From positions 1 through 64,000 of the forward strand of contig NZ_VCIX01000051.1 of the NCBI RefSeq assembly GCF_006345825.1: a DNA stretch of 64,000 nt, written 5' to 3'. This DNA comes from Paenibacillus paridis (GTDB lineage Bacteria; Bacillota; Bacilli; Paenibacillales; Paenibacillaceae). The notes below the pieces were generated by a model, which did no database searches, was not told the origin of the DNA, and saw only the letters and a program-made list of their open reading frames with translations. This document shows, one piece after another, positions 25,614 to 33,960 of this stretch. The translations under genes were made by a program, and so were the position numbers. Numbering within the stretch: position 1 is the first letter of the stretch; every line of letters begins with the position of its first letter.

Positions 25614-25967
25614 ATGAATATCGCGGTATGGATCGCGCAAGGCCTGCTAGCGCTGGGCTTTGTTTACTCGGGATGGCTAAAGGCATTTCAGCATGAAAAG
25701 GCCCAAGCGTCTTGGGGATGGGTAAAGGACGTTTCAAAGGCGCTCGTAGTCGCTATTGGATTAATCGAATTGTTGGGGGCACTTGGCATCATTTTGCCTC
25801 AAGCGACAAATATCTTGCCTGTGTTGACGCCAATTGCTGCAATTGGGCTTGCCTCAGTCGTTCTGCTGGGCGCCCTCTTTCATGTTAAACGTAAGGAATA
25901 TCGAGATACTGGCGTGAACATCGCCTTCTTCGCGCTCGCAATATTTATTGCAATCCATCGGTTTTAA
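25614..25967 (+). CDS. DoxX-like family membrane protein
   Basis: 117 residues with four hydrophobic helices. The start (NIAVWIAQGLLALGFVYSGW), then LIELLGALGIILPQ in the middle and VLLGALFHVKRKE mark the DoxX-like family. Such proteins are often controlled by HxlR or MarR regulators and linked to redox stress, but a precise function is not established. A weak GGTGGTG precedes the ATG. Divergent from the HxlR gene, which probably represses it. Confidence 0.9.
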   Translation: MNIAVWIAQGLLALGFVYSGWLKAFQHEKAQASWGWVKDVSKALVVAIGLIELLGALGIILPQATNILPVLTPIAAIGLASVVLLGALFHVKRKEYRDTGVNIAFFALAIFIAIHRF

Positions 25968-25990
25968 ACTACCGTGCCGCAAAACAAAGA

Positions 25991-26020
25991 GAAGACAGTA
26001 CCGCCGTGGATACTGTCTTC
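25991..26020. terminator. Convergent terminator
   Basis: gaagacagta (25991-26000) pairs with tactgtcttc (26011-26020), between the DoxX gene and the convergent DUF3021 gene. Confidence 0.88.
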
Positions 26021-26053
26021 TAAATAAATATTAGCTTGCCTTAGACGAATCAA

Positions 26054-26485
26054 TTATTTATCGTTCATCCATGCCTTAAACGTTTTTAATTTTTTTTGTG
26101 CTCGCCGGTACATCAAATAATCAAATAGATTGGCTATGCATATGATTCCAAGCACTATCCATACGATTGGCAGGAATGACTCTTTATTCTCCATTGTACT
26201 GCTAGTGATCACGATTAACGAAGCCATAATTAGGGCAGCAACGATTACGGCAATTAGGTTGTTTATAAAGAAGTAAGTTCTCGCATTTGCCAGACTAATG
26301 GGCAGTATGGCCGTTATCCACTCCGTAATTAACCCTATGATAAATCCGATACTCCCGCTAGCTAATACCGCCATAACTTTAAAGGCGTATGGCATATCGG
26401 TATGATCATAGAATTGTAGAATAACGCCAATCAAGATCCCAAGAAAAAATGACTTTATTATATTTTCAAAATTAATGTTTTCCAT
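26054..26485 (-). CDS. DUF3021 family membrane protein
   Basis: 143 residues with four transmembrane segments and a basic C-terminus (YRRAQKKLKTFKAWMN). The pattern and position immediately downstream of a LytTR regulator fit DUF3021. These pairs resemble small membrane-sensor/LytTR systems in Firmicutes, where the membrane partner is thought to restrain the regulator. ATG 26485 is preceded by GGGGAACC, 10 bases after the LytTR stop, so the genes are co-transcribed. Confidence 0.88.
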   Translation of the reverse strand: MENINFENIIKSFFLGILIGVILQFYDHTDMPYAFKVMAVLASGSIGFIIGLITEWITAILPISLANARTYFFINNLIAVIVAALIMASLIVITSSTMENKESFLPIVWIVLGIICIANLFDYLMYRRAQKKLKTFKAWMNDK

Positions 26486-26495
26486 TTCGGTTCCC

Positions 26496-27035
26496 CTATA
26501 TTTTGAGTGTGATCCTCAGTTTTTTCGAGAACATTTTGGATACTTCTAGCTCAACGTTGTTATCCATTCTAAGTACATATCTGGAGTTAAACCACGGGAT
26601 AATTTCTTTGACGTGCAGCAAATTAACGAGTTGCGATTTATTGATTCGCATAAATCCTTTGACTACCCATATGTTCTCATAATATTGCAAGGTTTCTTTG
26701 ATACTGTAACGATTGGATTTTGTATAGGCCATAATACCATCGGAGGCGGCTTCTAGATATAAAACATCCCTTGGTTCAATAACCGCAAATTTATTCTCGC
26801 TTAAGCCTGTAAGAGTGTTCATCAAATGCAGGTCTTCTCGAGCGCCGGAGACTAGAAGCCTAATCACATCCATATAATCGATCGCATCAAATACAACGCA
26901 AAGCTTTTCGCTTGGCATGTCATATCCTTTCTCGACTAAAGCCAAATCGCTGTCTTGCTTAATCTCGATTTGGTATTTGGATAATTCTCGCTTCAATTTC
27001 TCATAAACCTTATCCGAACACAATAATTGAACCAT
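26496..27035 (-). CDS. LytTR-domain DNA-binding regulator
   Basis: 179 residues. The N-terminal ~75 residues are a short uncharacterised region; from about residue 80 the LytTR domain runs through KFAVIEPRDVLYLEAASDGI, YSIKETLQYYEN, VVKGFMRINKSQLVNL and ILWF-like NSRYVLRMDNNVELEVSK. There is no receiver domain, so it is a minimal LytTR protein, as expected next to DUF3021. ATG 27035 follows AGGAG closely. It probably regulates its own operon and possibly the serine hydrolase gene 33 bases upstream on the same strand. Confidence 0.9.
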   Translation of the reverse strand: MVQLLCSDKVYEKLKRELSKYQIEIKQDSDLALVEKGYDMPSEKLCVVFDAIDYMDVIRLLVSGAREDLHLMNTLTGLSENKFAVIEPRDVLYLEAASDGIMAYTKSNRYSIKETLQYYENIWVVKGFMRINKSQLVNLLHVKEIIPWFNSRYVLRMDNNVELEVSKMFSKKLRITLKI

Positions 27036-27067
27036 CAGTGTCTCCTATTGATAGCTTTTGCAGTCAT

Positions 27068-28249
27068 TTATTCCACTATCATTCTATCATAAATCATTCT
27101 TATTTTTACTAATTCTTCTATCCCTTTCTCGGCAAAATCCAGTGCTCCAAAATTAGCAATAAAAAAAGTGTCCTTATCCTTATCGTATAACATATAGGTC
27201 CCCGTTGCCCCGACCCCGCCATAAACATCGGTCATAGAACCTAATAGAAAGGACAACTCGCTAAAGTCAAAATACATCATGCCCTGACCGTAATAAATGC
27301 CTTTTTCGTAGCGCTGAGTAAAGTTGGTCATCCCACTATAAGCTTCACCGGAAAGCAGCGTTTCATTTTCCAACGCCTTCATGAACGTTAGAAGATCATT
27401 CATAGTGGTAACCACGCCGCCGCCTGCCCAGTCAACCGATAATGCGTTTCTGCTGCTAAAATCAATGCCATTTAGATATATCCCCACAATATCGGCTGGT
27501 TCATCTTGATAGAACATTAAATAACTATCCTTCATATCCAATGGCTTAAATATTTTTTCTTCTAAAATATCTGAATAAGCTTCCCCCTCGATAGCTTCCA
27601 GAATGAGGCCAAGCAAAATATATCCTGTATCCGAATAATAAAATTGCTGTCCCGGTGGACCGATTGGATATTGGTTATCCCTCGTGAACGCGATCAAGGC
27701 TTCCGGAGTAAAGGATAAATCCGGATTCGCAGAAATGATATCCAGCATCGGTTTGCCGCTTTTCACCGGGCCTTCGAAATAGTCGCCAACTCCAGACGTG
27801 TGGCTCAGCAAGTGCTGCAATGTGACTTGATTGCTATAATCGATGCCGTCGATCACAAATAATCCCTTTAGAATGTCATCCTCTAGCCAAAAATCAATTT
27901 TATCGTCATAGCTAATTTTGCCTTCGTCAACTAACATGCCGAATACAGCAGCGCACATGGTTTTGCCGATGCTCGCTGAATGATACTGGCTATTGATGCG
28001 AACCGGCTCGTCTGAGGAGGAATTTTTCGTACCTACCGCAAATTGCTCAAAGTACCCTGACTGATCGGAGTAAATCGTCAATAATACGCTGGATAACGAA
28101 TCATTTTTGGCCACAACCTTCGTGATGTGTTTTTCGATTTCCGCATGAACTGCCTCTTTCGAAATCGGCCGATTCATAACAGCCAATACACCATAACCAA
28201 TAATAAAAACAACGATCAAACCAACCACGATTCTTATGGCTATTTTCAT
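27068..28249 (-). CDS. Exported beta-lactamase-fold serine hydrolase
   Basis: About 393 residues. An N-terminal helix (RIVVGLIVVFIIGYGVLAVM) anchors it in the membrane with the catalytic part outside. The S-x-x-K nucleophile is in SIGKTMCAAVFGMLV, with LQHLLSHTSGVGDYFE and QFYYSDTGYILLGLILE (the Y-S-D form of the Y-x-N motif) and AGGGVVTTMNDLLTFM. D-Ala-D-Ala carboxypeptidase or esterase activity is possible. ATG 28249 has AAAGGTGG upstream; the 28297 start is unsupported. It is not closely related to the enzyme at 23893. Confidence 0.9.
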   Translation of the reverse strand: MKIAIRIVVGLIVVFIIGYGVLAVMNRPISKEAVHAEIEKHITKVVAKNDSLSSVLLTIYSDQSGYFEQFAVGTKNSSSDEPVRINSQYHSASIGKTMCAAVFGMLVDEGKISYDDKIDFWLEDDILKGLFVIDGIDYSNQVTLQHLLSHTSGVGDYFEGPVKSGKPMLDIISANPDLSFTPEALIAFTRDNQYPIGPPGQQFYYSDTGYILLGLILEAIEGEAYSDILEEKIFKPLDMKDSYLMFYQDEPADIVGIYLNGIDFSSRNALSVDWAGGGVVTTMNDLLTFMKALENETLLSGEAYSGMTNFTQRYEKGIYYGQGMMYFDFSELSFLLGSMTDVYGGVGATGTYMLYDKDKDTFFIANFGALDFAEKGIEELVKIRMIYDRMIVE

Positions 28250-28300
28250 ATGAACCACCTTTCGCTTTATGCAGGGGATATACATTAATCTAATCAATGG

Positions 28301-28519
28301 TTAACGTTTTAGATACGCTTCTATGCTAAGCGGTCGAAATTCAAGGGTAAGATGACTCTTCGGTGCTCTAACTATGCCATCCCAGATGGTAACGACCTTC
28401 CCTTTATGACAAATGGTAAAAGAGTATTGGTACGAACCTCCATCTTGATAACTACTCTCATTAAGGATTTTTATGGAGCAAAGGGTTTTTCCTAATATTT
28501 GAAGAATAGTAATAACAAC
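28301..28519 (-). pseudogene. Orphan C-terminal coding remnant (~72 codons)
   Basis: An uninterrupted minus-strand frame between a TAG and a TAA reads as plausible protein: LGKTLCSIKILNESSYQDGG, then YQYSFTICHKGKVVTIWDG and HLTLEFRPLSIEAYLKR. It has no usable start codon, so it appears to be the C-terminus of a lost gene lying in the divergent promoter region. No family recognised. Confidence 0.35.
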
Positions 28520-28545
28520 CTAAAGGAAAGGAATGAGCCCATCGA

Positions 28546-29250
28546 ATGGAACTCTATGCCGTAAAAGTTGGAGAATCGATGTTTAGCTTAAACTATATCT
28601 ACCGCGATACGAATCATTCAGAGGAACAAGTCAAGATTGCGTGGTCTTATTATATTGCAAAGCATAATCATAAAACGATTTTCATTGATACAGGCTTTCG
28701 CGATGAGAATGTAGCCAAGCAATGGGGGATTACGTTCACAGACGTTGAAAACGAAATAGGAAGCATCATTGGCAACCGAAGCTTAGTTGATACAGTCATG
28801 ATTACTCACAATCATTTTGACCATATTGATAATCTTGATTTATTTGATACACCTGAAATCATTATTTCAAAAATCGACTATGATCTTACGCTAAAGCAAT
28901 GCTCGCCATCCATCAAAGAGAAACTGCTTCAATGCCATGTTGTGGCCGTAGAAAATGAATATGTATACAATGATCTATTCAGATTCAAAGTGATCGGCGG
29001 TCATAGCGAGGGGTCATCGGTCATTTATTTTGAAACGAATAATCACAACTATATTATCACTGGCGATGAATGTTATTCATGCGATAATATGATAAGCAAT
29101 CGGCCGATAGGCGTTTTTTCGAGCACAGAAAATAACGAAAGATTTATCAATGATATTCATCAAAGCGGATTAATCCCGCTTCCATTCCATGATTTGAACC
29201 TATTCGAGCAATATCCTGCCATTTCTAAAAATATAGTCCGAATCCTTTAA
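28546..29250 (+). CDS. Metallo-beta-lactamase-fold hydrolase (AHL-lactonase-like)
   Basis: 234 residues. The metal site is given by MITHNHFDHIDNL (H-x-H-x-D-H), a later histidine in VIGGHSEGSSVIYF and an Asp in YIITGDECYS. The layout and size resemble N-acyl homoserine lactonases and related MBL hydrolases; the substrate is not certain, and the last metal-site histidine is in PFHDLNLF. No signal peptide. AAAGGAATG lies upstream of ATG 28546. It is a single-gene unit divergent from the serine hydrolase. Confidence 0.88.
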   Translation: MELYAVKVGESMFSLNYIYRDTNHSEEQVKIAWSYYIAKHNHKTIFIDTGFRDENVAKQWGITFTDVENEIGSIIGNRSLVDTVMITHNHFDHIDNLDLFDTPEIIISKIDYDLTLKQCSPSIKEKLLQCHVVAVENEYVYNDLFRFKVIGGHSEGSSVIYFETNNHNYIITGDECYSCDNMISNRPIGVFSSTENNERFINDIHQSGLIPLPFHDLNLFEQYPAISKNIVRIL

Positions 29251-29351
29251 AGGTACGACTTCATTCAGGTTTAACATTAGCTGAATCTGCTGTTTTACCA
29301 CTACTTGTAGTATGGTTCATCGTACTGTTTGAAAGGCTGTATGATCAAAGA

Positions 29352-29367
29352 CCGCCAAAAATGGCGG
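29352..29367. terminator. Hairpin between convergent genes
   Basis: ccgcca (29352-29357) pairs with tggcgg (29362-29367) on an A/T-rich background between the MBL and aldo/keto reductase genes. The T-tail is weak. Confidence 0.45.
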
Positions 29368-29425
29368 CCTTACATCAGCCCTATGCCTTTCTTCTATCGG
29401 GTATCCATGCTTCACTAGTTAAAAT

Positions 29426-30397
29426 TTATACTAATGGATGTGGGATATAAAGTTCTTCCAAACTGGTGATTTCTTCGGGCGTCAATGTAACCGACAACGC
29501 AGAAACCGCATCTTCGAGATGGCTGATCCTGGTCGAACCGATAATCGGTGCTGTGACCTCTTCCTTTTGCAGCAACCATGCGAGAGCAATTTGTGCGCGT
29601 GGAATTCCTCGGTTAGCAGCAACTTCCGCAACTCTTTCTGCGACTTTGCGATCAGCTTCTTCCGTTTTAATAAACAATCCCTTGCCTATTTGGTCATTCT
29701 CGGATCGTGCCGTCTGTTCATTCCAATCCCTGGTTAACCGGCCAGCAGCCAACGGCAGGTATGGAGTGATGCCGACTCCCTCATCTTTACAAAGAGGGAG
29801 CATTTCCCTTTCTTCTTCCCGATAGAGCAGGTTTAGCCTATTTTCCATAGAAACGAACCGTGCCCAGCCATTGCGTTCCGCTGTATGCTGAGCTTTCGCG
29901 AACTGCCATGCCAGCATGGAGGATGCACCGATGTATCTGACCTTGCCCAACTTAACCAAATCATGAAAAGCCTCCATTGTCTCCTCAATTGGCGTAGTCG
30001 GATCCCAACGATGGATCTGATACAAATCAATGTAATCTGTTCCTAGCCGTCTAAGACTGTTATCAATTTCGGTAAAGATGGTTTTACGGGAAAGTCCCAT
30101 AGCATTCGGACCCTTACGCATCGGAACGAAAACCTTGGTAGCAATGACAACTTCGTCTCGATGAGCGAAAGCCTTTAATGCACGTCCGAGAATTTCTTCA
30201 CTTGTGCCATCGGAATACATATTAGCAGTACTGAAAAAGTTAATGCCCAGTTCTACTGCTTTTTTAATAATCGGTTTGCTATCCTCTTCATTTAACGACC
30301 ATGGAGTATTGCCGCGCTCAGGTACGCCGAAGCTCATGGTTCCAAGGCTTAGCTTCGAAACATCCAATCCGCTTCGTCCAAGCTTCACATATTCCAT
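29426..30397 (-). CDS. Aldo/keto reductase (MarR-controlled)
   Basis: 323 residues. EYVKLGRSGLDVSKLSLGTM opens the barrel; NFFSTANMYSDG holds the catalytic region but has Ala where Asp is usual (STAN for DTAN/DTAD), with Tyr kept; VIATKVFVPM (Lys) and DLYQIHRWD (His) are intact. The NADPH loop is APIIGSTRISHLEDA. ATG 30397 follows AAGGAG; the longer 30469 start would run through the operator region. It is divergent from a MarR gene, with three palindromic sites between them, so MarR repression with induction by a reactive compound is likely. Confidence 0.9.
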   Translation of the reverse strand: MEYVKLGRSGLDVSKLSLGTMSFGVPERGNTPWSLNEEDSKPIIKKAVELGINFFSTANMYSDGTSEEILGRALKAFAHRDEVVIATKVFVPMRKGPNAMGLSRKTIFTEIDNSLRRLGTDYIDLYQIHRWDPTTPIEETMEAFHDLVKLGKVRYIGASSMLAWQFAKAQHTAERNGWARFVSMENRLNLLYREEEREMLPLCKDEGVGITPYLPLAAGRLTRDWNEQTARSENDQIGKGLFIKTEEADRKVAERVAEVAANRGIPRAQIALAWLLQKEEVTAPIIGSTRISHLEDAVSALSVTLTPEEITSLEELYIPHPLV

Positions 30398-30462
30398 TAA
30401 TAGTACACTCCTTATAGTTTTATTGGGAAAACCGTCTATAGGCCTTTCAATATTCCCCTTAA

Positions 30463-30551
30463 TTGACACGTCAACCTTAAGAAAACACTATTCCTTTGGT
30501 TGACATGTCAACTTACAGGTACACTGTAACACCTTGTGGTTGATACGTCAA
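30463..30551. promoter_or_regulatory. Three TTGAYNNGTCAA operators for MarR
   Basis: Palindromes at 30463-30474 (ttgacacgtcaa), 30500-30511 (ttgacatgtcaa) and 30540-30551 (ttgatacgtcaa) lie at near-regular 37-40-bp spacing between the divergent aldo/keto reductase and MarR genes. The third is only 18 bases before the MarR start. Confidence 0.8.
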
Positions 30552-30569
30552 CCATGATATTATATTCGT

Positions 30570-31013
30570 ATGGAAAATATAAACGAGCTGAACGAAGACG
30601 ACATGCGAATATGGAATATGTGGAAAGGCTCCTATAAACGAATCTTTGGTCGCGTTGTCAAAGAAATGTCTGAATACACGGGACTATCAGAGGGTGATTT
30701 TGGCGTATTAGACCGGTTGGTTCAATTTGGGAATGGTAAGCTTCGCCAACAGGAGTTAGCTGACTCAATGGACTGGGATAAGAGTCGACTATCGCATCAT
30801 CTAACGCGGATGGAAAAACGCGGTCTTGTGCTAAGAAAACCACTAGATACAGATCGCGGTGTTCAAATTACGATTACTGCTTCCGGTAAGTCAATCTTGG
30901 ATCAAGCCCTTCCCATCGTCTCCAAGGCAATACGCAAGCATTTTCTAGATCTATTAACCGATGAAGACATCGAGTCGATTACTAAACTGGCGGTAAGATC
31001 AAAAACACCCTGA
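30570..31013 (+). CDS. MarR-family transcriptional regulator
   Basis: 147 residues. The winged helix is in SEGDFGVLDRLVQFG, then LRQQELADSMDWDKSRLSHH (recognition helix) and MEKRGLVLRKPLDTDRGVQI (wing). No clear Shine-Dalgarno site precedes the ATG, so a very short leader is possible. It most likely represses itself and the divergent aldo/keto reductase through the three TTGAC-type palindromes. Confidence 0.92.
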   Translation: MENINELNEDDMRIWNMWKGSYKRIFGRVVKEMSEYTGLSEGDFGVLDRLVQFGNGKLRQQELADSMDWDKSRLSHHLTRMEKRGLVLRKPLDTDRGVQITITASGKSILDQALPIVSKAIRKHFLDLLTDEDIESITKLAVRSKTP

Positions 31014-31053
31014 CAAGAAACGGCCTCTATCATACGCATCTCCCTCTAAAGCG

Positions 31054-31098
31054 AACATCAACAAAGGAGCATGCCTTCGCAGCTCCTTTGTTGATGTT
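31054..31098 (+). terminator. Long-stem terminator after MarR gene
   Basis: aacatcaacaaaggagc (31054-31070) pairs perfectly with gctcctttgttgatgtt (31082-31098), followed by a T-run. It also separates the convergent anti-sigma gene. Confidence 0.92.
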
Positions 31099-31118
31099 CT
31101 TATTTTTTTTTCAGAAAT

Positions 31119-32072
31119 TTAGCTGGATAATTTAAGCTCTTTTACCTCGATCTCCTTTTTGCTAAACTGATACGTTACCATAACATTTTCTATGATCTCC
31201 GTATTCTGGTATGCAAGGGAACCCTCAAACCTTAACCTATCATTGCTTTCCCACACGATATTATTCACAAAGCTATAATTTTCATGGTCTGTGCGAATCC
31301 ATGTTTCTAATTCCTTTTGCGTACCATAGTTGATTCTTGCGGATTCTACTAGCTCCGGGCTGATCATTCCCTCTTCGACATTCATAATTTGTACGAATTG
31401 GCTTTTGTTAGAGCCCGTTACGATGGCAACAAGCTCCCGATCTGGTGATGGAATAATTTCTGTAATATACATAGACGGTGCAGAAAAACTAAAATACTTC
31501 TCAAGCACATTGTCTTTTATCCGCCAAAGCACATTTTGACTGCCATAATCCGAGTAATTGTTAAACAGCGTAAATAGCTTGCTTCCGTTTGCTAGCTTAA
31601 CTATATAAGGGCTGCGATAGCTTTTTGACAAAATATCTACGGCAAACGCAGCCGCATCCGCGATTTTCGAATGATCATTGTTTAAATATGGCTGAAGCTC
31701 TTTTAACGCTTTCTCTCTTAGCTTTGGATCATTAAAGCATTCAACTAGCCTATTAATAGCAATATATACGTATTCATTATTATCGCTTCTTAAAGCGTCT
31801 AGAAATTTATTCGCATCATATTGTGCAGCAGGCACAAGCTCCATAGCCTCGTCAGTCAAATATCGTATATAGGGCTCTGCATTTTGATTTTTATAATATT
31901 CGGTCGCTAATAACACGGTAGAGGTTGAACTATAAAGGATGAGGCACGCCAATAAAGTTATCCACTTTTTAGAAAAGGTTCTTTGCCTTCTTCCCGCTCC
32001 ACTATGCTCGGCCGCATCAATTAACCTCTCATCAATAAGCCCGATTTCTTTGTATAGCTCTTCTCTTTTCAT
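31119..32072 (-). CDS. Membrane protein paired with ECF sigma factor (candidate anti-sigma)
   Basis: 317 residues. A ~34-residue cytosolic start is followed by one transmembrane helix (WITLLACLILYSSTSTVLLA), a helical HEAT-like stretch at 80-140 and a C-terminal beta-rich domain (LWRIKDNVLEKYF; SPDRELVAIVTGS). It overlaps the sigma factor stop by 4 bases (ATGA), the standard arrangement for sigma/anti-sigma pairs, so an anti-sigma role is inferred from context, not from a recognised ZAS zinc motif, which is absent. Confidence 0.8.
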   Translation of the reverse strand: MKREELYKEIGLIDERLIDAAEHSGAGRRQRTFSKKWITLLACLILYSSTSTVLLATEYYKNQNAEPYIRYLTDEAMELVPAAQYDANKFLDALRSDNNEYVYIAINRLVECFNDPKLREKALKELQPYLNNDHSKIADAAAFAVDILSKSYRSPYIVKLANGSKLFTLFNNYSDYGSQNVLWRIKDNVLEKYFSFSAPSMYITEIIPSPDRELVAIVTGSNKSQFVQIMNVEEGMISPELVESARINYGTQKELETWIRTDHENYSFVNNIVWESNDRLRFEGSLAYQNTEIIENVMVTYQFSKKEIEVKELKLSS

Positions 32073-32626
32073 ACGTGACCCTCCTCTTTGTCTAAAAACA
32101 CTCTAAGTTTATTTCTTGTCCGAAATAATAGGGACTTCACCTTACTGCTGCTCATATTAAACCTCATTGCTAAATTCTCGATTGAATCGGAGTGCCAGTA
32201 CCTCCTAATAAAAACATTTCTCGCTTGCTCATCCAAGGCATATAAAAATTGATTGATTGCACTAGCTGTCTCGCCCGCTTCGTACTCTGTTTCTACCGTG
32301 TTAGGGGAAGCTAAACATCCCTCTAATTCAGTTAAAATGACTTCAAACTCACGGTTGCGCTTTTTCGCCGTATTATAACCATGCTTATCCAGCGCAATAT
32401 TTCGTGTGATCCTTCCTAGAAATATAGAGAACTTCCTAGGCAAGTTAGGAGGTATGGCATGCCATGCCGCTAGGTAAGTATCGTTCTCACACTCTTCGAC
32501 ATCCGCATAATTGGAAAGAATATTTCTTGCAATCATTTTGCAATATGCTCCGTACTTATTTTTAGTCTCTGCAATAGCTTGCTGCGATCGCTGTAAGTAT
32601 AGTTGGACTATTCCTTGATCTTCCAC
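32069..32626 (-). CDS. RNA polymerase sigma-70 family factor (ECF type)
   Basis: About 185 residues. Sigma region 2 is visible in MIARNILSNYADVEECENDT and RITRNIALDKHGYN, region 4 in LDEQARNVFIRRYWHSDSIE and SSSKVKSLLFRTRNKL. The longest frame begins at 32689, but AAAGGAG about 8 bases before GTG 32626 points to that start and the N-terminus EDQGIVQLYLQRSQQAI. It probably directs transcription of its own operon and a small stress regulon. Confidence 0.88.
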   Translation of the reverse strand: MEDQGIVQLYLQRSQQAIAETKNKYGAYCKMIARNILSNYADVEECENDTYLAAWHAIPPNLPRKFSIFLGRITRNIALDKHGYNTAKKRNREFEVILTELEGCLASPNTVETEYEAGETASAINQFLYALDEQARNVFIRRYWHSDSIENLAMRFNMSSSKVKSLLFRTRNKLRVFLDKEEGHV

Positions 32627-32870
32627 CCGGTATTCTCCTTTGGTTAGCCTCTTATGTATATAGTAGAAAGTTTTTAAAAATAGTTGCACCTGTTCTATTA
32701 TTTAACTATATCTATCAGAAGCCAAGTGTCTCTAGATAAGACAGCTCCCCTTGCGTTCATAGCTATCAACGACCAGCGATGACAGCTAAAAAAACCTTTT
32801 CGAACTATTCCAATTCTATAAGGAGAAGCCGAATTCTACTATTGCGTACGAGCTGGATTAGACAAAAAAA

Positions 32871-32897
32871 GAGTTGCCCCTCGACAAGGCAACCCGG
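32871..32897 (-). terminator. Terminator of YheC/D gene
   Basis: gttgcc (32873-32878) pairs with ggcaac (32888-32893); on the minus strand it is followed by a T-run. Confidence 0.7.
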
Positions 32898-32964
32898 TTT
32901 TTCTATGCTTCGATTAACTCATTCTTCTATTGGGAGGACCATTTAACAGGTTCCGCTTCTGTTT

Positions 32965-33720
32965 CTATCTTTTTCTCCCGTATTGCTTGGCATAGGACAT
33001 AATGCTGCGATACATGCCTTTGTCTTTCATTTGCTTGAGCGGATAAAACTGAGGTCTTGTATTCACTTCAAGAATCCAAGCTTTCCCTTTTTTATCTAAG
33101 GCAATGTCAAGACCCAGCTCCCGAAATCCGCTGCTATGCTTGTCAAATAATCGGCCGACCGATTTGCCAAGCTTCTTTAGCTCTTTTTCTTTCTGATCGA
33201 TCATGTTCTGGCTAAAACCCGCTTTAGACAGCGTTTGCCGGAAATATCCAACCTCGCCGCCTTGATGGTAGTTTGTCGCTACTTTGCCGGGCATTCCTAT
33301 TTTCGTAAAAATCGCTGTGCACTTCCATACGCCGCTGTTCGATTTCTGAACCATGACGCGAATATCAAAGGGCCTGCCATTTACAGCAGCTAATTGAATG
33401 CCCTTCTGCAGCAAATAGGATTGCCCCGCTGTACGTTTCTTCAATTGGCCATGGAGAAGCTTTACTGTCGCATACCGGCTTTTCTTTGCGTTGTGTTGAA
33501 TTTGGTAGCCACTCTCTAGTTTCTTTATACGGTTAATATTAAACCCGCCTGTACCGCCTGTAGGCTTGAAGTACACGGTTGAATACTGAGATAGCATACT
33601 TCTAAGGTTGCTTTGGTTAAAGCGTAATGTACGAGGAACATATTTTCGAATCGTCGCTTTTTTAAGCAGCCACTTCGTTTTTACCCATTTGCTCTTAACG
33701 GTTGTACTGTGATAGCCCAT
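32965..33720 (-). CDS. YheC/YheD-family ATP-grasp protein (spore-coat associated)
   Basis: About 251 residues. The motif series TVYFKPTGGTGGFNINRI, SYLLQKGIQLAAVNGRPFDI and WILEVNTRPQFYPL is that of the YheC/YheD endospore coat-associated ATP-grasp family. The PTGGTGG segment would bind ATP; substrates are unknown. It supports a spore-forming host. ATG 33720 is used because GGGGAG stands upstream; 33729 is an alternative. It stands alone. Confidence 0.9.
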   Translation of the reverse strand: MGYHSTTVKSKWVKTKWLLKKATIRKYVPRTLRFNQSNLRSMLSQYSTVYFKPTGGTGGFNINRIKKLESGYQIQHNAKKSRYATVKLLHGQLKKRTAGQSYLLQKGIQLAAVNGRPFDIRVMVQKSNSGVWKCTAIFTKIGMPGKVATNYHQGGEVGYFRQTLSKAGFSQNMIDQKEKELKKLGKSVGRLFDKHSSGFRELGLDIALDKKGKAWILEVNTRPQFYPLKQMKDKGMYRSIMSYAKQYGRKR

Positions 33721-33856
33721 AATGTCCAACTCCCCTCTTTCTCTAGCATATGAGGGGCTATGAATGATTGCTCGTGCTCTTGTCTACTAACTGAAGCTGA
33801 TGGAAATTAGTTGACTCTTTGTTGATATTTTTGTTCCTGAGCACAACGCAAAGAAG

Positions 33857-33878
33857 TACATCGCATATGAGCGATGTA
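33857..33878 (-). terminator. Hairpin behind siderophore ABC operon
   Basis: tacatcgc (33857-33864) pairs with gcgatgta (33871-33878), then CTTCTTTG on the minus strand. It is one of the five rhodanese-type hairpin copies, here apparently used by the ABC operon ending at 33961. Confidence 0.7.
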
Positions 33879-33904
33879 CCCCGAATTATAGTTTACTATT
33901 CGCC

Positions 33905-33927
33905 TTATGCTTTCTCTTGGTTACCAT
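33905..33927 (-). pseudogene. Faint remnant of rhodanese 3' end
   Basis: Minus-strand DGNQEKA followed by a stop matches the GDEEKA end of the rhodanese at 14692, with flanking DNA (ttact..cgcctta) resembling the copies at 47.97 and 14.69 kb. Too short to stand alone; the adjoining hairpin supports it. Confidence 0.4.
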
Positions 33928-33960
33928 CACTTTTAATACAATTCCCTACGCTGTTTATTC

